Source of the DNA: Atrina japonica
Lineage: Eukaryota; Mollusca; Bivalvia; Pterioida; Pinnidae
Reading direction: 5' to 3'
Length of the DNA stretch: 64,000 nucleotides
NCBI GenBank assembly: GCA_030159075.1
Contig: BROG01000245.1
Coordinates: forward strand, 834,501 to 898,500
Of the stretch, positions 55,120 to 64,000 are shown piece by piece; the first letter of the stretch is position 1, and the number at the start of each line of letters is the position of its first letter. The translations under genes were made by a program, and so were the position numbers. The notes under the pieces are model-generated. The model had not been told where the DNA came from. It saw only the letters and a list, made by a program, of their open reading frames with translations, and ran no database searches.

Positions 55120-55390
55120 GAGATAGCTATATAAAATGTCGCTTAACATAGGAAAAACACAGATCTCCGTATAATTCAGATGAGGAATCTTGTGCTATGG
55201 TGACATCCATAATGGCCAGCCACATGACTTCAAACGAGATTCCTCATATCCTTATGACAGCAACTGATCAGTAATTCGTTTGCCTCTGTATATGAAATGA
55301 TCGTATGTTGAACACGTACTGGATTATTGGATCATCTGCGAGATATAGACACCATTTGCTGATAAAAAGATACATTACTACTCAAATGAG
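55120..55390 (-). pseudogene. RT retroelement tail, degenerate copy
   Basis: GGAAAAACACAGATCTCCGT, CTTGTGCTATGG and TTCGTTTGCCTCTGTATATG align in order with the tail and last coding part of the family. Confidence 0.45.
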
Positions 55391-55489
55391 AAAAATTAAC
55401 CAGGAAATTATATGATATTATAGAAAAGCCTATATCATCACGTCCGTGTTAGTAAAATGTAACAAATGGAAGCTTATTGGAGTGGTTGC

Positions 55490-55765
55490 TATTGTTGTTG
55501 TATTGATGTTTAACACCCCACTCAATAAAGTTTCACTCATATGGAGACGTTACCAAATAACAGAGAAGAGCTTCAACTTTAGGTCTTTGCTTAGCATTTA
55601 CGGCCATTGAGAAGTGACGGTTTTTAATATGCCGACAGCTACTGTGACTTGGGACCTCGGTTATTACTGTCTTATCCGAATGACAGGAAAGGCCAGCCGC
55701 CTCCGCCGAGGCTCGAATCTGCGACCCTCCGGTTGCGAATCGCTCACTCTACCGTGGAGTCACGA
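55490..55765 (-). repeat. tRNA-derived SINE, minus orientation
   Basis: On the minus strand a tRNA-like head carries GGTAGAGTGAGCG (box A region) and AGATTCGAGCC (box B) near 55,707-55,760. The body follows with GTCACAGTAGCTGTCGGCAT and GTCTCCATATGAGTGAAACT. The body recurs at 26,940-27,135. Confidence 0.7.
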
Positions 55766-55849
55766 CATATTGGATTGGTAATGTGGTGTCGTTATACAAA
55801 TTTTACTATGAAGGAAGTCACTAACGTAGTATAGTATAATTTAAAAAAA

Positions 55850-56235
55850 AAAGTCTCAGATACCAAAGTATAAATCATTACGATGTCCAGGATATAGGTA
55901 CAAATCTGGTAAAAAATGGACAAACACGGACCTCTTGAAATTAAGAGGTGGACCAGGTGTCATGGAGGATTAAGCATCCCCTGTCGACCGGTCACACCCG
56001 CCGTGAGTCCACAGTCAAATTAAAATGTATTACGTGAGGAACGAATCCTCTTACTAACTGGTACATACGTCTCAGCAACCGTCATTGAACAAGTAACTAA
56101 ACATTTCACTTAGTAAAACAGAGTAGTCGCAAACAAGCCTACCGACAGTAAAATATTCGGAACGTTGACATCAAACTCGGCTTCCGATAACTCTGTGTCA
56201 ATAATTTGTCAGTGAGTAGTTTACCTGATTGCATA
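55850..56235 (-). pseudogene. RT retroelement 3' tail, truncated copy
   Basis: GATACCAAAGTATAAATCAT, GACAAACACGGACCTCTTGA, ACCCGCCGTGAGTCCACAGT and AAACAGAGTAGTCGCAAACA are colinear with the family. Confidence 0.78.
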
Positions 56236-56399
56236 TTGTAGTTACATAGTTAGATAGGTAGTGAATCTTTCTGTTTGATGATGTCGTTTTCGTTATTCAA
56301 TCTACAATTCCTAAACGGAAAATGCTGGCTGGGAATAATTTACTGAAATCGAAAACCATTTTAAAAGTGATTGAAAAACTTTTTATATTCCAAAAATAT

Positions 56400-57870
56400 A
56401 AAAAAAATTCAGATACCAAAGTATAAACCAATAGAATGTCCAGGACATAGATACAAATCCGGTAAAAATGGACAAGCACGGACCTCTGGAAACCAAGAGG
56501 TGGGATCAGGTGCCATGGAGGAGTAAGCATCCCCTGTCGACCGGTCACACCCGCCGTAAGTCCATAGTCAAGTCCAACGAAACACGCGAGGAGTGTATAT
56601 TCGTCACAATTGGCACAGACGTCTCAACAACCGCCAACGAAAAGGCAACTCAACATTTCACTAAGTGAAACAGAGTAGTCGCAAACAAGACTATTATACC
56701 GACAGTAAAATTTGCGGAACGTTGGCATTAAACGCGGTTTTCGATATCCCTGTGTCAATAATTTGTCAGTGAGTAGTTTACCTCTGTATATGAAATCTTC
56801 ATATGATGTACACGCCATGGCATATCGGATCATTTGTGAAATATAAACTCCATATGCGGGTGACTGAGGGATATTACTACTTAAATGTGGAAAATTTACA
56901 ATTGGAAAGCCGAAGTCGTATATCTTAGTTGCTAATTTCCCGTCTGTGTTTATATTCAGTAAAATGTCTAAGTATGAAGCGTGTGTGCTTGATTCTGTTG
57001 TATCTTTAATTTCTAGTTCGCTGGGATATATCGCATTGACATATGCATGAAAATTATCATTGTTAATTGACAAAACGTCGTCGATATATCAAAATGTCAA
57101 ATTATAGGACACCAACTTTTTCTTCTTTTGATTCAGCAGTTTCTGAATGAAGCCTGAATTCGTATGAATAAAGGAACAGGTCGGCCAATAAAGGAGCACA
57201 ATTGGTTCCCATAGGAATGCCGACAGTTTGTTGAAAGACCACGTCTCCGAACATTACAAATACATTGTCTATACATTGTCAACCATCGTATGACTTTCAG
57301 CGATTCAGACAAAGTGTCTGGTTCTAAGTCTTCATGTTTGGCCCATCGTCTGGCATAATCTTCGACAGAATACATAACTAAACTGAAATTCTGACGCCAA
57401 TTAAAGGAACGGGCTTTCCGGTATTTAGGGCCCCTTAAAATAAGATTTTTTAGACTTTCATTTTCAATAATAGAAACGTCGCCGGTAATGACATGCCCGA
57501 TAGGATTGTATTTGAAAGGAGATGAAGCACATGAACATGTGACAGTGTTGTGTAGAAGATGGTTGATGTCTAGGCACTGCAAAACCTGTTTGTAATTGAA
57601 TATATTGGATGCAATGCTAGGTGTATAGCTATATGAAATGCAAGGCGTGGTCCTCAGTTTAAAATATGGTGCAATACAGGAATGAACATTTTTGTGATTT
57701 AGAACATTGGCAATGTTTAAAGCGTCTATGCCTGTATTTGTAAATTTAAGTTAAAGGAAAAGACGTTTCTGTTCAGAACAGTCATCGTTTGTAACGCGTG
57801 CAGGCTTAAACAGTCTGTGGTAAGCGATGTCCATTATAATGGAGTTCACTAACACTACCTGTACTATCCT
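56400..57870 (-). pseudogene. RT retroelement, longest minus copy, RT core deleted
   Basis: The C-terminal frame (57,073-56,624) carries MSINNDNFHAYVNAIYPSEL and YGVYISQMIRYAMACTSYED, then the usual tail. The N-terminal frame (57,582-57,133) has FKYNPIGHVITGDVSIIENE and LILRGPKYRKARSFNWRQNF. These parts are joined directly, so the segment with IPKLHK and the palm motifs is deleted. It extends the family's known N-terminal part absent from the 48-kb copy. Confidence 0.8.
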
Positions 57871-59489
57871 TTGGCTTGTTTAAAAGTTAAAGTAAAGTAG
57901 CTGTAAGATCACATATAAAAAGATAAGAAGAGCAAAAATGTTTGTATTTACGTCCAATCATTTTATTTTAACCGCACTCCAATCGCTAAAATACACAATA
58001 AAGTACATACCGACTCATATACATAATGTTTTATTACATTAATATTAGCAAGAGTTTTGGAATAAGTTTTAGAAATAATGATTGATTTTTTTAAACTAAA
58101 GAGTCACAAAGCTGTCCAGATAATATCATATTTTGTACTTCTATGCTGATGCCATTATGTAAGATCGATTTATGTTATTTTAAACTCTTTAATTATGAAA
58201 GAAACAGCATGAATCATATCATTTTCAGTAGCTTGAATATCTTTGTCTATGACACCAGATATCCCGCCGGTAAAACTATTGCTTATTGATGATCTTCTTT
58301 TATTCTGATTCTCCATGATCCATTTCTGATTTTGGTTGTATATTATTTCTCATGAATTATTTGATATAATTTTCGAAGTTGTTATCCTTCAAAAAAGTAT
58401 CGATACTATTGATATTCTAACAAGAAGTTAAACAAAGTTATTGAATTGACATTATTTATTCATATAGTCATGATGCTTAACTTATACCCGTATAGAATTG
58501 CAGAGATACATCGATTGACAGAAACATATATATAACAAGTAAAACTGAACCAATCAATAATCAAAAACTCAAGTCCATTATAACACGACGAATTAGATGT
58601 CCAAATGGTCTCAACATGAAGAACAATTACGAATCCCAAACGGGATAAGACCAGGTGTCCGGAAGAAGTCAGTGTCTTCTGCTGGCATGCCACACCTGTC
58701 GCAAATGTTCCATGGAAACCTTTCTAGTTCGATGAACGAGTCAAATTCGGTACAAAGGTCAAGTCTGGTGATGAGGTCACGTTCGGTAAAAACATGATTG
58801 GTGAAACGGTGTCACTGTTTGTGGCCGTGATCATTCTATATAAAAACCAAAGGGCACAAACAATGTAACTTAGAAAAGGCCAAATAGATAAATTGTGTGT
58901 TTTCGATCACCGTACGAGCAACATAATAGACATATCATATTTCAAAATCAATTTGATTTCATCTTTCAGAAATATATCTATCTTTCCTATTTGCAAAACT
59001 AGACAGAAAACATAAGGTTCTTTACCGTGAGGATATTATGTATTAGATAATAACAAGAAGCTATCTAAATTTAAACCGTTTGATTCAGATGAAACATTAA
59101 AATGTTCTCAACATGAAGAACAATTACAAAATAAGGTGAGACCAGGTGTCCAGAAAGAGTACGAATTACCCGTCGCAAATGTTCCATGTAAACCTTCCGA
59201 GTTCGAAGCATTCTTGAATTTGGTTATATTTTATTTATTCTGTGAGAAAATATAACTACAGAAATATGATATTTTCTGATTCACATAACTCAAGAGAGGG
59301 AATTGTGACATAATTGAGGTTCCACACTATCAGAATATATGAATTAGTTTATATGAAGAATCTATCTCAATCTAAGACGTTTGTTTCAGATTTAGTCGAT
59401 CGTTTGTGGCGAAGACCCGATCACTTGACTAAACCAAAGCACAGAGGATGAAACTTTCGGTTTTCCATACCCACATTTTACTCCCTACG
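57871..59489. other. Non-coding sequence with two copies of a short dispersed repeat
   Basis: 58,606-58,740 and 59,103-59,210 share CTCAACATGAAGAACAATTA, AGACCAGGTGTCC and CGTCGCAAATGTTCCATG. Their plan resembles the RT tail family, but identity is too low to assign. TATATAAAAACCAAAGGGC at about 58,839 recurs at about 60,000. Confidence 0.5.
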
Positions 59490-59772
59490 TTTTTATTATT
59501 ATCATTATTATTATTATTATCATTATCATTATTATTATTATCATTATTATTATCATTATTATTATTATTATCATTATTTATTATTATTATTATTAGTAGT
59601 AGTAATATTATTATTATTATTATTGTTGTTGTTGTTGTTATTGTTGTTGTTGTTATTAATATTATCATCATCATTATTATTATTATTATTATTATTACTA
59701 TTATTATTATTATTACTATTATTATTATTATTATTATCATTATAATTATTATTATTATTATTATTATTATTT
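59490..59772. repeat. (ATT)n compound microsatellite
   Basis: About 280 bp of ATT/ATC/GTT triplets. The long Ile/Asn-rich frames on both strands are artefacts. Confidence 0.97.
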
Positions 59773-60344
59773 TATTGGCTTGACATGTGATGTCCGGCAT
59801 ACGACACGATTTTCCTGTAGGTACTGCTGAATTGATTAAATTAAGATGGATAAAACGGGAAACGGCAACTTAGAAACATGGTAAGACGTAGCTCAATCGA
59901 ATGATTTGTGTGCAGCCATGGACAAAGCTTTACTTTACTTTTGCCCAAATATAAAGATTTACAGTTCCGGAAAATCAGTTGGATTTTACTCGAAATAATT
60001 TATATAAAAACCAAAGGGCGCAAAAATACATTATGTGAAAAATCTCGCACCTGAGATAGACAGATCTTGTTTCTTTTAATCAGTGCTGTACTTTGTATCA
60101 CTACACACGTCGTCTGCATTGTTTGTAATCATGGGAGATCAAGAAAATTATCATGTTAAAATTCGTTATCAGTTAAACATAAATCTTAATACATTTAAGT
60201 GAAAGGTTCTTGACAGGATTAAATGTAAAACAACTATCAAACAAAAAGCAAACCTTTTACACAACGTAAATGTCTGAAAAGTACATATACCAAGTATCAA
60301 CCGTGAAAAACTCCTCAGAGCAATAAAAATACAGGGTATATATT
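59773..60344. other. Non-coding sequence
   Basis: Nothing supported beyond the short repeat at about 60,000 noted above. Confidence 0.45.
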
Positions 60345-61060
60345 GTATAAATCTTAAAACATCCAGAGATGGGATCAGGTGGTATGGATGAATAAGAGTC
60401 CTTTATGTAAATATGCACTACAGTGTTATCAAAATGATATGCATTTTACCACTCGTATTTAATATAATGTTATAGGTATAGGATTCAATGATTAAATTAA
60501 CATTTACAGTTTAATATGGTGGCACAATGCATCGTCATTATATCAATATCATGTTTACTGACTCTCTACATATTTAAAATACCAAGATATTTGGGAAGTA
60601 TTAGACCATATACAAATTTTGTGAACATTGGATAAATACGGACCTCTGAAAATTAAGAAGCGGGATCAGATGACATAAAGGAGTTAGCATCCTCTGTTGA
60701 CTGGTCACACCTGCCGTGCGTCCACAGATAAATTCATAGGAAATAAGTGAGGAATAAATCCTGTTCACAATTGTTAAACATGGCAAAGAAGTTCCAACAA
60801 CCGCTATCGAACAGGTTACTCAAAATTTCAATAATTGAAACACGGTGATTACCACAATTTACCGACCGTGCAATTAATGGAACACTGACATTAAAACTCC
60901 GGATATCCTTGTGACAACAATTTTACCTCTGTAAATGAAATGTTCATATGTTGAACACGCACTGACATATCCAATCATCAACTAACTATAAATACAATAT
61001 GCAGGCGTTAAAGGGATATTACTACTTAAATGCAGAAGGCTGAAATTATCACGTTTATAG
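60345..61060 (-). pseudogene. RT retroelement tails, one degenerate and one partial copy
   Basis: 60,360-60,400 has CCAGAGATGGGATCAGGTGG. 60,600-61,060 has GGATAAATACGGACCTCTGA, GTCACACCTGCCGTGCGTCC, TTTTACCTCTGTAAATGAAA and GGGATATTACTACTTAAATG, all in the family order. Confidence 0.7.
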
Positions 61061-61616
61061 TATAGCCTGGTTGTTAATTTAAAAGGTTTTTTACATGAAG
61101 TGAACTTACATGTTAAAGTAAAGTAATAGTATAAACAAATCAATTGTTTATCCATTTATTTAACTATCATAAACCTAGTATATTTGGAAATGTATATCGA
61201 AATTGGCATTTAGGCATTAACGAATATTGATTAAACGTTAGACTCCAAATCTGCTACACAAAAGACTTCATTACAATGGTGCAGCATAAGTATTCTCTAA
61301 TTATTCGGTATGTTTGTAAATTGAATGCCTCTTTAAAACCATTTTCATTTAAATGTATAGTAAATAGATGCCGGGAGATATTTTCTGTTACGAGCTGTCG
61401 ATGTATATATTTGATCTTTAATCGTGTTGTTATCACCTATTCGATGAAAAATAGGCCAATTACAACTCATGGTTTGTAACAACCGTATGTAATGGAAGAT
61501 TAAAACATCTCTTTCACCAAAATCACGACATTATGAACAATGCGTAGATTTACTCAAATATATCTCAGATTGTTTTCTTATTACGTGTAAACGTGCTTCC
61601 ATATAAGATTTTAGAA
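61061..61616. other. Non-coding sequence
   Basis: No supported gene. Confidence 0.45.
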
Positions 61617-63082
61617 TAATGAACACTCACAACCTAAACTATCTGTTTAAGATAATAAACACTCACGACCTAAACTATCTGTTTAAGATAATGAACACTC
61701 ACGACCCAAACTATCTGTTTAAGATAATGGACACTCACGACCTAAACAATCTGTTTAAGATAATGAACACTCACGACCTAAACAATCTTTTTAAGATAAT
61801 GAACACTCACGACCTAAACTATCTGTTTAAGATAATGAACACTCACGACCCAAACTATCTGTTTAAGATAATGAACACTCACGACCTAAACAATCTTTTT
61901 AAGATAATGAACACTCACGACCTAAACTATCTGTTTAAGATAATGAACACTCACGACCCAAACTATCTGTTTAAGATAATGGACACTCACCACCTAAACA
62001 ATCTGTTTAAGATAATGAACACTCACGACCTAAACAATCTGTTTAAGATAATGAACACTCACGACCTAAACAATCTATTTAAGATATTGGACAATCAAGA
62101 ACCAAACAATCTGTCTAAGATAATGGACACTCACGACCCAAACAATCTGTTTCAGATAATGAACACTCACGACCCAAGCTATCTGTTTCAGATAATGAAC
62201 ACTCACGACCCAAACTATCTGTTTCAGATAATGAACACTCACGACCCAAACTATCTATTTAAGATAATGAACACTCACGACCCAAACTATCTGTTTAAGA
62301 TAATGAACACTCTCGACCCAAAGTATCTGTTTAAGATAATGAACACTCTCGACCCAAAGTATCTGTTTAAGATAATGAACACTCACGACCTAAACTATCT
62401 GTTTAAGATAATGAACACTCACGACATAAACTATCTGTTTAAGATAATGAACACTCACGACCCAAACTATCTGTTTAAGATAATGGACACTCACGACCTA
62501 AACTATCTGTTTAAGATAATGAACACTCACGACCCAAACTATCTGCTTAAGATAATGAACACCCACGACCTAAACTATCTGTTTAAGATAATAAACACTC
62601 ACGACCTAAACAATCTGTTTAAGATAATGAACACTCACGACCCAAACTATCTGTTTAAGATAATGAACACTCACTACCTAAACAATCTGTTTAAGATAAT
62701 GAACACTCACGACCTAAACAATCTGTTTAAGATATTGGACACTCACGAACCAAACAATCTGTCTAAGATAATGGACACTCACGACCCAAACAATCTGTTT
62801 CAGATAATGAACACTCACGACCCAAGCTATCTGTTTCAGATAATGAACACTCACGACCCAAACTATCTATTCAAGATAATGAACACTCTCGACCCAAACT
62901 ATCTGTTTAAGATAATGAACACTCTCGACCCAAAGTATCTGTTTAAGATAATGAACACTCTCGACCCAAAGTATCTGTTTAAGATAATGAACACTTACGA
63001 CCTAAACCATCTGTTTAAGATAATGAACACTCACGACCTAAACTATCTGTTTAAGATAATGAACACTCACGACCCAAACTAT
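61617..63082 (+). repeat. Minisatellite, 36-bp unit, open for 496 codons
   Basis: About 41 units of AACACTCACGACCTAAACTA plus TCTGTTTAAGATAATG. Translated, the unit is MNTHDLNYLFKI with L/P, N/Y and K/Q variants. Blocks with the rare DNQEPNNLSKI/DTHEPNNLSKI variants recur at about 62,083 and 62,733, a duplication of about 650 bp. No signal peptide, splice site or non-repeat domain is attached, so coding is not supported. Confidence 0.95.
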
Positions 63083-63482
63083 ATTATAAACATAATACCA
63101 AAGTTATAATGCTCAAGACGATACCGTTTCTGTCAATTAGACTTCATCAGTTGAGCTCCAATTTGAAAAGTATGTGTTTTTTCTAAAGATAAAGTGGTGT
63201 CATACAGGGCCAAATAATATATCTAAAAGTATAGCCGAAATCCGTCCAAGAGTAACCACTGTAAAAAAAAAAAAATGACTATCTTAGCTTTAGAAAATTT
63301 TCGAATTTAAATGGTGTCAACAGTGCCAAATATTCCTTTAGTATAAGATGAACAACTGGTACCGAAATACCAGGTACGAGGTTTATGTATACCCTCGGGG
63401 ACTCAAACGGTCCACCAGCAGTGGCAACGACCTAGTGGTTATAAATATTATAAACATAAAACCAAAGTTATAATGCTCAAGA
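63083..63482 (-). repeat. Dispersed repeat family D inserted in the 36-bp minisatellite
   Basis: Inverted relative to 27,263-27,905. It is flanked by direct copies of ATTATAAACATAA..CCAAAGTTATAATGCTCAAG at 63,082-63,117 and 63,447-63,482, as expected for a monomer plus partial second monomer. The minisatellite resumes exactly after it. Confidence 0.85.
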
Positions 63483-63699
63483 TAATGGACACTCACGACC
63501 TAAACTATCTGTTTAAGATAATGAACACTCACGACCCAAACTATCTGCTTAAGATAATGAACACCCACGACCTAAACTATCTGTTTAAGATAATGAACAC
63601 CCACGACCTAAACTATCTGTTTAAGATAATGAACACCCACGACCTAAACTATCTGTTTAAGATAATGAACACTCACAACCTAAACTATCTGTTTAAGAT
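63483..63699 (+). repeat. Minisatellite, 36-bp unit, distal segment
   Basis: Six further units of the same array beyond the insertion. Confidence 0.93.
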
Positions 63700-64000
63700 C
63701 AATTGCGATGGTCAAGAGGTAGAGTGTTCGACTCTTAAGTAAAACGTCCATCGTTTGAGTCTTTGTTCTGGGCCATGCCAAATACGCGTAATTTCACAGT
63801 CGTTCACACTAGCGAAAATAAAATGACAAAATCAGCATTTGAAATCTCGAAAATATCATCTCTTGAATAATTCTATAACTTTTGTATCTCTAAAATAAAA
63901 TCCCGTCAAAGTTTCCGGATTTCAGTGACCAAAAATGAATATTACTTTTGCAAAAGTTTTATACTGCTTTCGGAAGAAAGAATGCACCACAGGGGTTTAA
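63700..64000. other. Spacer with tRNA-like segment
   Basis: 63,706-63,760 has AGAGGTAGAGTG and CGTTTGAGTCT, weak A- and B-box-like motifs, perhaps a decayed SINE head. Nothing else seen. Confidence 0.35.

Noticed and set aside
59429..59800. Ile/Leu- and Asn-rich frames of over 100 codons
   Set aside because: Produced by ATT/ATC triplet repeats, with no start context or domain.
61619..63109. 496-residue repeat protein as a real gene
   Set aside because: The whole frame is the 36-bp minisatellite, with no flanking unique coding sequence, splice sites or secretion signal. Kept only as a finding to test.

Overview
The window is eukaryotic, AT-rich and mostly non-coding. It carries many long minisatellites, tRNA-derived SINE-like repeats, decayed DNA transposons, reverse-transcriptase fragments, one spliced immune-type gene and two related Polinton/Maverick (adintovirus-like) elements. 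A mollusc, most likely a bivalve, fits the SINE types, the sushi/fibrinogen-related gene and the repeat style. That assignment is inference, because no species marker is visible.

Layout. 1-9.2 kb is a field of minisatellites (20-54 bp units, with a large 45-bp satellite at 7.26-9.15 kb). 11.0-12.0 kb is a dead Tc1/mariner transposase. 14.4-22.4 kb is Polinton A, an old wreck with recognisable integrase plus chromodomain, major capsid protein and adenain-like protease, ending in a clear right terminal inverted repeat (TIR). 22.4-28.6 kb holds dispersed repeats. 28,665-42,169 is Polinton B, a 13.5-kb element with both TIRs. It encodes protein-primed family B DNA polymerase, a penton-like minor capsid protein, an Arg/Glu-rich protein, a BIR (IAP-type) protein, a two-ORF CCHC zinc-knuckle protein and a set of small mostly basic proteins. 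44.6-52.8 kb is a minus-strand host gene with six in-phase exons (two sushi domains, then a fibrinogen-related domain). 43-61 kb is also littered with copies of one RT retroelement, nearly all on the minus strand. 61.6-63.7 kb is a 36-bp minisatellite that happens to stay open for 496 codons and is split by another dispersed repeat.

Most interesting signal. Five small genes of Polinton B are each followed by a perfect or near-perfect animal histone-type 3' stem-loop (GGCCCTTTTCAGGGCC class) and then a purine-rich GAAAAG/AAGAAAC element like the U7-binding histone downstream element. Four of these genes form two divergent pairs, as H2A/H2B genes do, although the proteins are not recognisable histones. 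The polymerase gene instead ends in AATAAA signals. This suggests that the element uses the host's S-phase, non-polyadenylated mRNA pathway for a subset of its genes.

Second signal. Elements A and B share TIRs, including a terminal hairpin whose stem sequence covaries between copies. Their recognisable genes are complementary: integrase, capsid and protease in A; polymerase and minor capsid in B. Most B genes carry frame breaks, so the copy is probably inactive unless some breaks are assembly indels.
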